A stretch of 41,711 nucleotides of DNA from Fluviicola sp. (GCA_020849495.1 JADLGD010000161.1:1-41711), one strand, 5' to 3'; counted from the stretch's first letter, positions 24,985-35,719 are shown. Made by a program: numbers and translations. The notes: generated by a model from the letters alone, not told the origin.

Positions 24985-27345
24985 ATGTACGTTATTAAAA
25001 GAGACGGAAGAAAAGAGGCAGTGAAATTCGACAAAATCACTGCGCGCATCATCAAGATGTGCTACGGACTCGACCCGTTGGTATCGCCAGAAGCGGTAGC
25101 AATGAAAGTGATCGAGGGAATTTATGACGGTGTTACTACTACCGTGTTAGATAATTTGGCTGCCGAAGTGGCTGCAGCTAAAACAATGGATCATCCTGAT
25201 TATGCTTTGTTGGCATCGCGTATTGCGGTTTCTAACTTGCACAAAGAGACGAAAAAATCGTTCTCTGAAGTGATGGAAGATTTGTACAAATACATCGACC
25301 CTAAAACAGGTCAACGTGCTTCGTTGATTGCTGACGATGTGTACGAAGTGATCCAAAATAACAAAGAGTTGTTGGATTCAAGTATCATTTATGATCGCGA
25401 TTTCCGTTACGACTATTTCGGATTCAAAACCTTGACGCGTAGCTACTTGTTACGTACCAATGGTGAAATCGCTGAACGTCCTCAACAAATGTTGATGCGT
25501 GTGGCAGTTGGTATCCACAAAGCTGATTTAGAACAAGCTATTAAAACATACAACTTAATGTCGGAAGGATGGTTTACCCATGCAACTCCAACATTGTTTA
25601 ACGCTGGTACTCCTAAACCTCAAATGTCTTCTTGTTTCTTGTTAACAATGAAAGAAGATAGTATTGAAGGTATTTACGACACCTTGAAATCTTGCGCTCA
25701 GATTTCTCAGTCGGCTGGAGGTATTGGTTTGGCTATTCATGATATTCGTGCTACTGGATCATACATCAAAGGAACAAACGGAACTTCTAATGGTATCGTT
25801 CCAATGTTGCGTGTGTTCAATGATACTGCTCGTTATGTAGATCAAGGTGGAGGTAAACGCAAAGGTTCTTTCGCAATGTACATTGAGCCTTGGCATGCAG
25901 ATGTATTTGATTTCTTAGACTTGAAAAAGAATACAGGAAAAGAAGAAATGCGTGCTCGCGATTTGTTCTTCGCATTGTGGATTCCAGATTTGTTCATGCA
26001 ACGTGTTGAAGATAATGGAGATTGGACCTTGATGTGTCCGCACGAATGTCCAGGATTGTCTGATACTTACGGTGATGACTTCGAAGCATTGTACTTGTCT
26101 TACGAAGCTGCTGGTAAAGGTCGCAAAACGGTTAAAGCGCAAGATTTGTGGTTCAAAATTTTGGAATCTCAAATTGAAACTGGTACACCTTACATGTTGT
26201 ACAAAGATGCTGCTAACAAGAAATCAAACCAACAAAATTTAGGTACAATCAAGTCGTCTAACTTGTGTACTGAAATCATGGAATACACTGCGCCAGACGA
26301 AATCGCAGTTTGTAACTTGGCTTCTTTAGCATTGCCGAAATTCGTTACAGAAGATGGTCAATTCGATCACAATAAATTATTCGAAGTAACGTACCAAGCA
26401 ACAATCAACTTGAACCGTATCATTGATGGTAACTTCTACCCAGTAGAAGATGCACGCAGATCAAACATGCGTCACCGTCCAATTGGTTTAGGTGTACAAG
26501 GTCTTGCTGATGCTTTCATCATGATGCGTTTCCCATTCGAATCAGAAGAAGCTCGTGCTTTGAACCGTGAGATTTTCGAAACAATTCACTACGCTGCAAT
26601 GACTGCTTCTAAAGATCTTGCAATTGTAGAAGGACCATACGAAACATTTGCTGGGTCACCAGTTTCTAAAGGAATTTTCCAACACGATATGTGGGGTGTA
26701 ACTCCAACAAACCGTTGGGAATGGGATGTATTGAGAGAAGAAGTAATGAAACACGGTGTACGCAACTCATTGTTGTTAGCACCAATGCCAACAGCTTCAA
26801 CAGCTCAAATTTTAGGAAACAACGAATGTTTTGAACCTTATACATCGAACATTTACACACGTCGTGTATTGTCTGGTGAATTCATCATCGTAAACAAACA
26901 TTTATTGAAAGACTTGGTGAAAGAAGGTTTGTGGAACAAAGAAATGCGTCAGAAATTGATGGCATCTAATGGTTCTGTTCAAAACATCAACGAGATTCCT
27001 CAATACATCAAAGACCTTTACAAAACAGCTTGGGAAATTTCTCAAAAATCAATCATCGAATTGGCTGCTGATCGTGGAGCTTATATCTGTCAATCTCAAT
27101 CATTGAACATTTTCATGGAAAATGCAAACTTTGGTAAGTTGACTTCTATGCACTTCTACGGTTGGAAGAAAGGTTTGAAAACTGGTATGTATTACCTACG
27201 CACAAAAGCAGCTACAGATGCAATCAAATTTACAGTTGATAAAGTCGTTGCAGAACAACCATCTCAGGCAACCATCGAAGAACAACAAGCTGCTATTGCT
27301 TGCTCTTTAGATAATCCTGATGGATGTGAAATGTGTTCTGGATAG
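24985..27345 (+). CDS. nrdA: Class Ia ribonucleotide reductase, alpha subunit
   Basis: A 786-residue catalytic subunit. The N-terminal ATP-cone ([22 protein letters not shown], about 1-90) provides allosteric activity control. Active-site elements are visible: Cys217 in SSCFLL, the NLCTEI motif carrying the catalytic Asn, radical Cys and Glu, and CNLASLALP with the partner of the redox disulfide. [21 protein letters not shown] and the MYYLRT tyrosine pair of the radical path also appear. The C-terminal CEMC (781-784) passes electrons from thioredoxin or glutaredoxin. It follows nrdB by 54 bp and ends before a strong terminator. Confidence 0.97.
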   Translation: MYVIKRDGRKEAVKFDKITARIIKMCYGLDPLVSPEAVAMKVIEGIYDGVTTTVLDNLAAEVAAAKTMDHPDYALLASRIAVSNLHKETKKSFSEVMEDLYKYIDPKTGQRASLIADDVYEVIQNNKELLDSSIIYDRDFRYDYFGFKTLTRSYLLRTNGEIAERPQQMLMRVAVGIHKADLEQAIKTYNLMSEGWFTHATPTLFNAGTPKPQMSSCFLLTMKEDSIEGIYDTLKSCAQISQSAGGIGLAIHDIRATGSYIKGTNGTSNGIVPMLRVFNDTARYVDQGGGKRKGSFAMYIEPWHADVFDFLDLKKNTGKEEMRARDLFFALWIPDLFMQRVEDNGDWTLMCPHECPGLSDTYGDDFEALYLSYEAAGKGRKTVKAQDLWFKILESQIETGTPYMLYKDAANKKSNQQNLGTIKSSNLCTEIMEYTAPDEIAVCNLASLALPKFVTEDGQFDHNKLFEVTYQATINLNRIIDGNFYPVEDARRSNMRHRPIGLGVQGLADAFIMMRFPFESEEARALNREIFETIHYAAMTASKDLAIVEGPYETFAGSPVSKGIFQHDMWGVTPTNRWEWDVLREEVMKHGVRNSLLLAPMPTASTAQILGNNECFEPYTSNIYTRRVLSGEFIIVNKHLLKDLVKEGLWNKEMRQKLMASNGSVQNINEIPQYIKDLYKTAWEISQKSIIELAADRGAYICQSQSLNIFMENANFGKLTSMHFYGWKKGLKTGMYYLRTKAATDAIKFTVDKVVAEQPSQATIEEQQAAIACSLDNPDGCEMCSG

Positions 27346-27460
27346 TTTTATCAAAAACTATCTAGAACTAAATTCAGCTTGTCTAAATGTGTTCAGGATA
27401 GAACTAAGAAATAGTGTAGAGTTAATAATTGTGCCGTTTTAATTAATAATACACCTATTA

Positions 27461-27502
27461 AATCCCGTTTCTAGAAGTAATTCAAGGAACGGGATTTTTT
27501 AT
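27461..27502 (+). terminator. Terminator of nrdBA
   Basis: AATCCCGTTT (27461-27470) pairs with GAACGGGATT (27487-27496), followed by TTTTATT. It lies 115 bp past the nrdA stop. Confidence 0.88.
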
Positions 27503-27551
27503 TCCTATTAAGCACATACTTTCAACTTAAGTTAATCGTTCTTACCTTAGC

Positions 27552-30500
27552 ATGATGCGGAATGGTTACTTTTTATGTCTGTTGTTCTTCTTTCTGACAA
27601 GTTCTTTGGCTTGGTCTCAGAAAAGTACGCTGCGTGTGAAGTCGATTCCTTCTACCAACCAGACCATTACTTTAGATTCCCTTTCCATTTTACCAAGCTC
27701 GTTTCAGGTAAGATGCGGACAACAAACATTGTCATTTACAGATTATTCCATTGATTATACAAACGCCCGTTTCACCTTGAAAAAGGAGTGTGGTGATTCC
27801 CTTCATTTCTTCTTTCGGGTTTTGACATCCAATTTTTCGAAGCCCTTGTTTGTTAGAGACACCTCGTTTATTTACAATCAAAACAAAGGAAATCGAGAAG
27901 ACTTTTTGATTACTCCAACCAGTGATCCGCTGGAATTAATGGGCGTAAGTGGATTGAAAAAATCGGGTAGTATTTCCCGTGGAATTGCTTTTGGAAACCG
28001 ACAAGATCTTTCCGTGAATTCATCGTTGAACCTCGAATTGTCAGGGTATGTAGCGCCCAATTTACAAGTCTTGGCATCAATCACAGATGATAATTTACCC
28101 ATTCAACCCGAAGGAAATACGAACAAATTGCAAGAGTTCGATCAAGTGTTCATCCAATTGTTCAATGACCGTTTTAAATTGATAGCCGGAGATTTTTGGC
28201 TCAGTAAACCCGATGGCTATTTCATGACCTACAAGAAGCGAGGACAAGGACTTACAGGAGAATATTATTGGCTAAAAGAGAAAAATCGCACCTTGAAAAC
28301 ACAAGTCAGTGGTGCTTTATCGAAAGGGAAATTTAACCGACAAATCATTCAAGGAATCGAAGGAAATCAAGGGCCCTATCGTTTAAGAGGAAACGAGAAC
28401 GAACCGTTTATCATCGTTTTATCCGGAACAGAACGTGTATATATAGATGGACGTTTGCTTACACGTGGTCAAGAAAACGATTACATCATCGATTACAACA
28501 CTTCCGAATTGCGCTTTACTGCCCGCAATCTCATCACCAAAGATGTTCGAATTGTGGTTGAATTCCAGTATTCGGATCAAAACTATGCGCGTTCCTTGTT
28601 TCAATTTTCAACAAGTGCCACCTCCAAGAACTTTGATTGGTGGATCAATGCCTATTCGGAACAAGATGCAAAAAATCAACCCCTGCAACAAAACTTAACA
28701 GACGACCAAAAATTGCTCATGTCGCAAATTGGCGACAGTATTGAGTTGGCACGCACAGTAGTAATCGATTCAACAGGATTTTCAGAAAACTTGGTGATGT
28801 ACCAATTGGTTGATTCACTTGGGTTTGACAGCGTATTAGTTGCCTCTGTGAATCCAGCACTTGCCGTTTACAAAGTCAATTTTTCGTATGTTGGAGTAGG
28901 TGGTGGTGATTATGTTTTTGATAAATTCACGGCACTTGGAAAAGTCTATCGTTGGGTGCAACCCATTGGTGGCAATTCAGTCGGAGATTACGCTCCTGTG
29001 AGTGTATTGATTACTCCCAAAAAACAGCAATTGTTTACAGCTGGTGCCACTTATCGTTTGAAAGAAAAATGGACTTTCACCGCCGAACTTGGTAGGAGTG
29101 GTTACGATTTGAATACTTTTTCCTCACTAGATCGTTTTGATGACGTGGGCTATTCGATGCGTTCTAAAATTGAATACACACAACCTTTTGGAAAAGATAG
29201 CGTGAAAAATTGGGAATGGAAAAGCAAGTTTGAAGTTGAAATGTTGGATCCATACTTCAAACCCATCGAACAATACCGCTTGGTGGAATTTGATAGAGAT
29301 TGGAACGTGAGAGATCAAAACTACTCCGGAAATCAGGTCTATTCAATGCTTTCTACAGGATTACAGCATCGTAAGTTTGGTAATTTTAATGTGAGTGGAC
29401 AGCAATTTAAATTCGGAGATGATTTTGATGGACTGAGAACAATGGCGCAAGCAAATTGGCGACAAAATGGGTTTCAAATCATTGGAGATGCTAGTTTTTT
29501 AAATTCAAACGCGCAAAATTCGAACACCTTTTTCCGTCACAGAGTTGACATCTCTAAGCAGTTCAATAAATTTAAAATAGGTTACAAAGATGATCAAGAG
29601 CAAAACAAATTTGTACAAGGGGATTCGTTGTTGACAAAGCGTTCCTATTCCTTTTTTGATTACCAAGGATACGTAGCTTATGGTGATACAACGAGCGGCG
29701 AATTGCGCTTGACTTATCGGGAACGTGTTGATGGACTTTCAGATAGTACGCGTTTGAAACAAGTCGCAAAAGCACGAACCATTAGCGGTGAATGGCTCAA
29801 GAAAGACTGGAAAAACCAACGATTATTGGTGGTGGCAAATTACAGAGTATTGGAAATAAAAGATACGGTATTGATGACCCAAAAACCAGAAAACAGCACG
29901 AATGGACGAATTGATCATGAATTGAAATTGTGGAAAAATGCCATTAACTTGACTACTTTCTACGAAGTTGGGGCTGGTTTAGAACAAAAACGCACGTTTA
30001 TTTACATCAAAGTAAACGATGGACAAGGTGTATATACGTGGATTGATTACAACGGCGACAACATCAAAGATTTGAATGAATTTGAAATAGCCGCTTATGC
30101 AGATCAGGCATCCTATATACGTGTATTTACACCTTCCAATGAGTACACGAAAACCTATTCAAACGAATACAATCAAACCTTAGCAATCCGCCCAGAACGC
30201 ATTTGGAGTTCTTCCAAAGGAGTCAAAGCATTTCTGAGTCGTTTTTCTACACAATCGCGCTTTCGGATCCAACGTAAAACGGCCAATTTTGACGGATTTA
30301 ATTCTTACAACCCTTTCGTTACAAGAGTGGAAGACAGTTCGTTGATTAGTACTTCTTCCAATCAAAAACACAGTTTCTACTTTAACCGAACGAGTGCTGT
30401 TTTTGGCTGTGATTATTCCTATCAGCAAGTCACCTCAAAAGTACAGTTAGCTACAGGATTTGATGGACGCACCAATGAATCGCATGAGTTGAACGGTAGG

Positions 30501-30998
30501 GTAAATATCAAAAAGGAATGGAGTATTTTGGCGAATTACGAAAGAGGAACCAAAAATTCATTTGTGGATTATACCACCGGAAGAAATTTCAAATTGAATT
30601 ATTGGCAAACGAAAAACTCCTTGGTTTTTCAACCTACAACATCATTGCGTTTCAGTATCGATGGTCGTTTTTCAACTAAGAAAAATGCTATTGATTTTGG
30701 TGGTGAAACAGCTAGAATTCAAGATGTAGGAATTACAGCAAAGTTCAACCAAACTCAAAAAGGGAGTTTACAAGGACAGTTCAATTACATCCAAATGCAA
30801 TTCAATGGCGATCCGAATACACCACTTGGATTTGAATTGTTAGAAGCATTGAAACCTGGAAAAAACTTTGTTTGGTCATTGGGCTATCAACGTACACTTT
30901 CAAAGAACCTACAAATTTCGATTCAATACAACGGCAGACAAAGCGAAGGGGCGAAAACCATTCATGCAGGAGGAATGGAAGTAAGAGCATTTTTCTAA
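27552..30998 (+). CDS. Very large outer-membrane beta-barrel-like protein, unknown function
   Basis: An 1148-residue protein with a signal peptide (MMRNGYFLCLLFFFLTSSLAWSQ). The mature chain is dominated by alternating amphipathic beta strands and ends in a Phe (MEVRAFF), as outer-membrane barrels do. A notable N-terminal segment is SGSISRGIAFGNRQDLSVNSSLNLELSG, followed by LPIQPEGNTNKLQEFDQVFIQLF and an AGDFWL motif. These recall large SprA-like barrels of Bacteroidota, but I cannot assign a named family. There is no TonB box or plug domain. TACCTTAG at 27543-27550, close to the -7 consensus, ends one base before the ATG pair, so the message may be nearly leaderless. It is a single gene between two terminators. 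Confidence 0.8.
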   Translation: MMRNGYFLCLLFFFLTSSLAWSQKSTLRVKSIPSTNQTITLDSLSILPSSFQVRCGQQTLSFTDYSIDYTNARFTLKKECGDSLHFFFRVLTSNFSKPLFVRDTSFIYNQNKGNREDFLITPTSDPLELMGVSGLKKSGSISRGIAFGNRQDLSVNSSLNLELSGYVAPNLQVLASITDDNLPIQPEGNTNKLQEFDQVFIQLFNDRFKLIAGDFWLSKPDGYFMTYKKRGQGLTGEYYWLKEKNRTLKTQVSGALSKGKFNRQIIQGIEGNQGPYRLRGNENEPFIIVLSGTERVYIDGRLLTRGQENDYIIDYNTSELRFTARNLITKDVRIVVEFQYSDQNYARSLFQFSTSATSKNFDWWINAYSEQDAKNQPLQQNLTDDQKLLMSQIGDSIELARTVVIDSTGFSENLVMYQLVDSLGFDSVLVASVNPALAVYKVNFSYVGVGGGDYVFDKFTALGKVYRWVQPIGGNSVGDYAPVSVLITPKKQQLFTAGATYRLKEKWTFTAELGRSGYDLNTFSSLDRFDDVGYSMRSKIEYTQPFGKDSVKNWEWKSKFEVEMLDPYFKPIEQYRLVEFDRDWNVRDQNYSGNQVYSMLSTGLQHRKFGNFNVSGQQFKFGDDFDGLRTMAQANWRQNGFQIIGDASFLNSNAQNSNTFFRHRVDISKQFNKFKIGYKDDQEQNKFVQGDSLLTKRSYSFFDYQGYVAYGDTTSGELRLTYRERVDGLSDSTRLKQVAKARTISGEWLKKDWKNQRLLVVANYRVLEIKDTVLMTQKPENSTNGRIDHELKLWKNAINLTTFYEVGAGLEQKRTFIYIKVNDGQGVYTWIDYNGDNIKDLNEFEIAAYADQASYIRVFTPSNEYTKTYSNEYNQTLAIRPERIWSSSKGVKAFLSRFSTQSRFRIQRKTANFDGFNSYNPFVTRVEDSSLISTSSNQKHSFYFNRTSAVFGCDYSYQQVTSKVQLATGFDGRTNESHELNGRVNIKKEWSILANYERGTKNSFVDYTTGRNFKLNYWQTKNSLVFQPTTSLRFSIDGRFSTKKNAIDFGGETARIQDVGITAKFNQTQKGSLQGQFNYIQMQFNGDPNTPLGFELLEALKPGKNFVWSLGYQRTLSKNLQISIQYNGRQSEGAKTIHAGGMEVRAFF

Positions 30999-31000
30999 TA

Positions 31001-31026
31001 AAAAAGCCCCGTTTTCACGAGGCTTT
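31001..31026 (-). terminator. Terminator between the barrel protein and the M1 peptidase genes
   Basis: AAAGCCCCG/CGAGGCTTT (one mismatch) with loop TTTTCA sits between two convergent stops. The T-run is good on the minus strand (CTTTTTTAT) and weak on the plus strand, so it mainly serves the peptidase gene. Confidence 0.75.
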
Positions 31027-31030
31027 CAAA

Positions 31031-33649
31031 TTATAGACTTTCAATTTTTTTCAGTAACTTATCGTATTCAGCTTGAAGTGCTTCAGCTTCTATGCGTTTG
31101 CCGCGAGCCATATCTGCTCCATTGGCATTACCTGCATTTTTAGCTTTATCCTCATCCGCTTTATAGCTTTCAATTTTCGTATTCAATGAGTTTTTCAAAT
31201 ACTGAATGTATTGAGGGATGAACATTTTCGCATACATACCGCCATTTACCGCATCGTTTTCAAAGATAGGTAAAGCTTTTTGTTGTAAACTAACGTCTTG
31301 ATTTGATAAAAAGAACGTGAAAGCATTCAATGCACCGATGCGATCAAAACCTTGTAAATAAGAAGATTTAAAAGCATTTTCATAGAATGAATAATTTTCT
31401 GCTTTTCCGTTTTTAGCATACAATGCTGCAATTCCACTTAGCATTTTAGAAGATTTTTCAGCTTCCAATGGTTTTGCCAATGCCATCGCTTTTGAAACAT
31501 CTATTTTACTTAGGTTGTTCAAAGCCGTTGTCACCACTGTGTAGGAACGGTCAGTTTTCACACGTTCTTCCAATAATGCACTTGCATCAGTAGATGAAAG
31601 TTGAGTTGCAAGCAAAGTAATGGCACTTGTTCTTACTGTCGAATTCGGGTCGTTCACAGCCATTCCTTTCACAATCTCTAAAGCTTTCGTTTTATTTTCA
31701 GCAGAAAGGCGAGATACTTTTTCAATGGCATTGGAGCGAATTTCCCAGAACGGATCGGCCAAAGCATCGATAATCAACTGATCCGCTTCAGCTGTTTTGT
31801 TTTTCAAGCCAAATTGAAGTGCTTGTTTGCGGTGTAAATAACGTTTTGGTCCATTGTAATATTGGTGAATGTACCAAGAAGCATCTTTTGTTTCATTGAT
31901 TTTTGCCAACAACATCGCCTTGCTATCGAATATGACATTTTTCACTGTTCCAACCACTTCAAAATCCAATGATTCAGCAGTTTCATCAATCCAAACACGT
32001 TGTGTTGTTGCACCACGATCATCAAAAATGGTGATGTCAACTGGTAATTTAAACACACGGAATTCCTCAGTCTGTTTTTGTTCTACCAATACACTGATGG
32101 TTTTACCACCATCATTCATGGTGTAATCTACTTTCAAAGTTGGATGTCCTTTATCCAAGTACCATTGGTTGAAGAACCAGTTTAAATCTTCACCACAAAC
32201 CTCTTCAAAAGCCACACGTAATTGCGTAAATTCTGCTGGTTTGTATGCATTCGTTATTAAATAGTTTTGCAATGCAGTAAAGAAAGCTTCATCACCGATA
32301 TAGTTTCTCAACATGTGCAAAATGCGTCCTCCTTTGTTGTAAGAATGACCATCAAACATCGCTTCTTTATCTGGATATTCGAACCAAATCAAATCATGGT
32401 AACCACTTTGTTGAGCTGAAGCATAATAACCATCAGCTTCACCAATTGCTTGATAATCGGCTTCATCTACTCCAAATTTGTGCTCATCCCACAAGTATTG
32501 CGAATAATTAGCAAACGATTCATTCAGTGAAAGATTCGACCAAGATTCACAGGTTACCAAATCTCCAAACCAGTGGTGAAATAACTCATGTGCAATTGTT
32601 GATTGATCATTTGCATCCAACAATTCGCGATCATTTTTATAAGCATAATCGCCAAAAATAACAGCTCCAGTATTTTCCATTGCACCAGAAACATAATCAC
32701 GAACAACGATTTGAGAATACTTATCCCATGGATATTCAACACCTAATAATTTAGAGAAATGAGCAATCATGTTAGGCGTTTCACCAAAAATGGATTTAGC
32801 ATACGGTTCCCATTCTGGTTCAACATAATAGTTCACTTCCATCATTGAACCATCTGCACGTTTGTAACTGTCTTTTACCATTTTAAATTCACCTACACTC
32901 ATCATGAATAAATAAGGAGAATGTGGTAATTCTTGTTTCCAATAATCGGTTCTTGTTCCGTTGGCATTTTTGGTTGAACTCACCAATTTACCATTCGAAA
33001 GCGTCGTGTATTTATTGTCTACAGTGATATAGATTTCCTGTTTTGTTTTGACATTAGGTGCATCGATTGTTGGAAACCATACAGAACTAGCTTCTGTTTC
33101 ACCTTGTGTCCAAATTTGTGGCATTTTATTGCCTTCTGCTCCAGTAGGATTGATAAAATAGAGGCCTTTATCGCTAGTAATAGCTGCCGAACCTCCAGTG
33201 GTGCGTTCATTTGGTTTCGAAATGTAATCGATAACGACAGTATAAGTTTCGGTTCTCGTGTAGGTTTTATCCAATTTGATTCTCAGATAATCATCAGCAT
33301 AAGTAAATGGACGATTTGCACCATTCATACTCACGCTTTTAATTTCCATTCCTTTAGCATCTAAAATCAAACTATCACTTGCATAAAAATGGGGTTTTGC
33401 TGTCAAGGTTTCTTTACCCATTAAACGAGCTTGTGTCCAATCAAATGACACTTCCAATTTTGTGTTGATTAAATCGGTGGAGACAGTTTCAGTAGCGCGG
33501 TATTCATACGTTTCTTCTTCTGATTCTTTGATGTCTCCTTCCATTATGACTTCTTCAGATTGTGAACCTGAAATGGGAGTATCTTCGTTTGTAGTTATTG
33601 GTCGACAACCTATTGCTAGAAGTGCCAGAAACAAATAGCTTTTTTTCAT
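31031..33649 (-). CDS. M1-family metallopeptidase (aminopeptidase N-like) lipoprotein
   Basis: An 872-residue zinc aminopeptidase. A lipobox LLAIGC places the lipid-bearing Cys at 15, so it is likely anchored in the outer membrane. The exopeptidase motif GAMEN (322-326), the zinc motif HELFHHW (His354, Glu355, His358) and the third ligand Glu377 in NESFA are all present. The last 270 residues are helical repeats that look like HEAT/ARM units (for example ADQLIIDALADPFWEIRSNAIEKV), probably for substrate gating or partner binding. Its likely role is trimming of peptides at the cell surface or in the periplasm. A near-consensus TATATTTA lies upstream. It is a single gene. Confidence 0.93.
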   Translation of the reverse strand: MKKSYLFLALLAIGCRPITTNEDTPISGSQSEEVIMEGDIKESEEETYEYRATETVSTDLINTKLEVSFDWTQARLMGKETLTAKPHFYASDSLILDAKGMEIKSVSMNGANRPFTYADDYLRIKLDKTYTRTETYTVVIDYISKPNERTTGGSAAITSDKGLYFINPTGAEGNKMPQIWTQGETEASSVWFPTIDAPNVKTKQEIYITVDNKYTTLSNGKLVSSTKNANGTRTDYWKQELPHSPYLFMMSVGEFKMVKDSYKRADGSMMEVNYYVEPEWEPYAKSIFGETPNMIAHFSKLLGVEYPWDKYSQIVVRDYVSGAMENTGAVIFGDYAYKNDRELLDANDQSTIAHELFHHWFGDLVTCESWSNLSLNESFANYSQYLWDEHKFGVDEADYQAIGEADGYYASAQQSGYHDLIWFEYPDKEAMFDGHSYNKGGRILHMLRNYIGDEAFFTALQNYLITNAYKPAEFTQLRVAFEEVCGEDLNWFFNQWYLDKGHPTLKVDYTMNDGGKTISVLVEQKQTEEFRVFKLPVDITIFDDRGATTQRVWIDETAESLDFEVVGTVKNVIFDSKAMLLAKINETKDASWYIHQYYNGPKRYLHRKQALQFGLKNKTAEADQLIIDALADPFWEIRSNAIEKVSRLSAENKTKALEIVKGMAVNDPNSTVRTSAITLLATQLSSTDASALLEERVKTDRSYTVVTTALNNLSKIDVSKAMALAKPLEAEKSSKMLSGIAALYAKNGKAENYSFYENAFKSSYLQGFDRIGALNAFTFFLSNQDVSLQQKALPIFENDAVNGGMYAKMFIPQYIQYLKNSLNTKIESYKADEDKAKNAGNANGADMARGKRIEAEALQAEYDKLLKKIESL

Positions 33650-33761
33650 GTACAGTTTATATTTCTTTGATTGTTTGAAATTTCCGTTAAATATACCAAT
33701 ACAAATGAAGGAATTGCTTGTTTTTATTTAGAAAAAATGGGCTAAATGGTTCAAATGTTTG

Positions 33762-33769
33762 TAATTTTG
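33762..33769 (+). promoter_or_regulatory. Putative -7 promoter element of the biotin carrier gene
   Basis: TAATTTTG matches TAnnTTTG. It lies downstream of the in-frame codon at 33718 and 17 bp before ATG 33787, so it decides in favour of the later start. Confidence 0.6.
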
Positions 33770-33786
33770 AAGCAAACAATAAACGA

Positions 33787-34257
33787 ATGGAAACTAGCAG
33801 CTGGAAACTCGATAATCAACCATTTGCAACCAACACGGATGGTGTGAATTTAAAATGGGAAAATCAACAATTTTTCACGATTACTTACAAAGGGAAAAAG
33901 TTCCGTGGCGAAGTCATGGCAAACCGCCAAGAAGAAGGTATGCTGACGTTGAAGTTGAACCACCGTGTTTTTGACATCAAAAAAAGCGGTCCGTTAGATG
34001 ATTTGATCGCTTCAATGGGATTGGATAAGCCAAAAGTGCGCAAGTTGAAACAATTGAAAGCCCCAATGCCAGGTCGTGTGGTGAGTATTGCTATTACTGT
34101 TGGACAAGAAGTAAACGTTGGAGATCCATTATTGACTTTGGAAGCCATGAAAATGGAAAACGTATTGAAAGCGGAAGGTATTGGAGTGGTAAAACGCATT
34201 GCTATTGCTGCACAAGATGTAGTTGAAAAAGGCGGATTATTGATAGAATTTGAATAA
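33787..34257 (+). CDS. Biotin carboxyl carrier protein / biotin-lipoyl attachment protein
   Basis: A 156-residue protein counted from ATG 33787. The C-terminal biotinyl domain (about 90-156) holds the biotinylation motif EAMKM with Lys122, preceded by APMPGRVVSI and followed by GVVKRIAIAAQDVVEKGGLLIEF. The N-terminal 85 residues form a small beta domain as in the carrier subunits of acyl-CoA (acetyl or propionyl) carboxylases of Bacteroidota. The carboxylase partner genes are not adjacent, so the substrate is uncertain. The gene is monocistronic, ending before a bidirectional terminator that is one of two identical 44-bp repeats. Confidence 0.9.
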   Translation: METSSWKLDNQPFATNTDGVNLKWENQQFFTITYKGKKFRGEVMANRQEEGMLTLKLNHRVFDIKKSGPLDDLIASMGLDKPKVRKLKQLKAPMPGRVVSIAITVGQEVNVGDPLLTLEAMKMENVLKAEGIGVVKRIAIAAQDVVEKGGLLIEFE

Positions 34258-34268
34258 TAAGAAATTAA

Positions 34269-34312
34269 TTATAAACGAAAAGCGGCCCAATTTGAGCCGC
34301 TTTTTTAATTTC
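34269..34312. terminator. Bidirectional terminator, 44-bp repeat copy 1
   Basis: AAAAGCGGC/GCCGCTTTT with loop CCAATTTGA forms the stem, with A-rich and T-rich flanks on both sides. It lies between the convergent biotin-carrier and unknown genes. All 44 bp recur exactly at 35742-35785. Confidence 0.9.
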
Positions 34313-34321
34313 TAAAAATGA

Positions 34322-35707
34322 TTATTCATTGATTACTCCGATAGGAATGAATTTGACAAGTATTTTTTGTGGAGCGACTTCATTTCTGTAGAATTTTATC
34401 AGTGAATAAGTTCCATCTTCATTTTTCACTACATTATTTGTTGTTTTTGCTGCAAAAGAATATTTTGGTGAATTTTCAACTAGTGCACACATTTCTTTAA
34501 TCAGATTTTCATCAGTTACTTCAAATTCAAGTATAAGTTCTTCTTCTGTAATTGGATCAATATATAGCATTGGTGTAAGTTGATCGAAATGTTTTTCAAT
34601 GTAGTTACCCTCCAAATCAAAGGAGGTAAATAATGCATTCGTCGGTTCACTTTCAGGAAATACAGCATATATAAACGCTTTACCTTTTCTATCAATGTAA
34701 AGTCGAAATTCAGTTATGCCAGCAGTACAGTTTTTAGGGATATCAAATTCAATCAGATCAGTTGAATAGTTAGTATCAAACTTATAAAATTCACCTTTTC
34801 TGTTTTTTGTAGTTGAGAAATCATAAAAAGCCACAAAACCTTCTTTAGTAATCAATGCCGAAACATTAACAGCATCGCTTGGCGCTTTTAATGGTGTTGT
34901 TGTCAATAATTTGACTTCTTTAGATTCAAGATTATAATCATAAACAATCATTTCACCTGAAAAACCTTGCGTTGCTGTTTTACCTTCAGATATAGCAGCA
35001 ATTTTTAGTGAGTTATTTTTTGATGAGATGATTTTAAGCATGACAATTGTGTTGTCACTTCTTTTGATATTAAACACATCTTTTAGAATGATTTCTTCAC
35101 TAACTTTTCCTGTTGAAAGACTACAACGAAGGATGCGTACAAACGAATGATATTTTTCCTTATCAGCAACTACGGATCCGTGACTGTTTTTTGACCATGA
35201 TATATACGAAGAAGCAATTACTAATTCATCTTCGTTAGTCATACCTACATATTCACTTTCTTTCAAACCTGTATATATCCCACTACCAAGAGAAATTGTT
35301 TTGTCTCTAGGATTGTATTTTGAACCAATTAGTCCTTCTAAAACAGGAGTTTCAAAAGTTTTAATAGGACTATTTTCTTTGGAATAATCGCTAAATACAG
35401 TTAAGACATTTTTATTAAATGAATAGAAAAGATCATTGACGGAGATGTATCCGAAAGCGTTTTCTTCTGAGTTAATGTAATAGTCTTTCGAATCACTTAC
35501 AAATGGGAATTCTTTAATTTTCTCTCCACTTGAATTATAAATGACTTTCTTGTCTTTGAATACTAATAAAAGATTCCCTTCTTGTGTTATATGATGATTA
35601 GGAGTATTGATTTTTTGTTTACCATAAAGCTCTATGATATCAATCGTTTTTTGAGAAAAAGAGGTATATGAAACCAGTACGATAAGGAGTTGGAAGATTT
35701 TTTTCAT
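34322..35707 (-). CDS. Secreted protein of unknown function, flanked by identical repeats
   Basis: A 461-residue product from ATG 35707 (MKKIFQLLIVLVSYTSFSQ, a typical signal peptide). A TTG at 35722 could extend it by five residues but overlaps the -7 element. The mature protein looks beta-rich, with repeated strand-turn patterns (for example GEMIVYDYNLESKEVKLL, GKAFIYAVFPESE) that may form propeller-like blades. No catalytic motif or sorting domain was seen. The coding sequence looks more AT-rich than its neighbours. It is the only gene between two exact 44-bp copies of the same terminator, which suggests it arrived or was rearranged as a unit. Confidence 0.75.
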   Translation of the reverse strand: MKKIFQLLIVLVSYTSFSQKTIDIIELYGKQKINTPNHHITQEGNLLLVFKDKKVIYNSSGEKIKEFPFVSDSKDYYINSEENAFGYISVNDLFYSFNKNVLTVFSDYSKENSPIKTFETPVLEGLIGSKYNPRDKTISLGSGIYTGLKESEYVGMTNEDELVIASSYISWSKNSHGSVVADKEKYHSFVRILRCSLSTGKVSEEIILKDVFNIKRSDNTIVMLKIISSKNNSLKIAAISEGKTATQGFSGEMIVYDYNLESKEVKLLTTTPLKAPSDAVNVSALITKEGFVAFYDFSTTKNRKGEFYKFDTNYSTDLIEFDIPKNCTAGITEFRLYIDRKGKAFIYAVFPESEPTNALFTSFDLEGNYIEKHFDQLTPMLYIDPITEEELILEFEVTDENLIKEMCALVENSPKYSFAAKTTNNVVKNEDGTYSLIKFYRNEVAPQKILVKFIPIGVINE

Positions 35708-35719
35708 GAATTTTTTTTT

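Noticed and set aside
30998..31030. Possible riboswitch or regulatory RNA between the barrel gene and the M1 peptidase gene.
   Set aside because: The only structure is a short hairpin between two convergent stops, with no room for an aptamer. It is a terminator.
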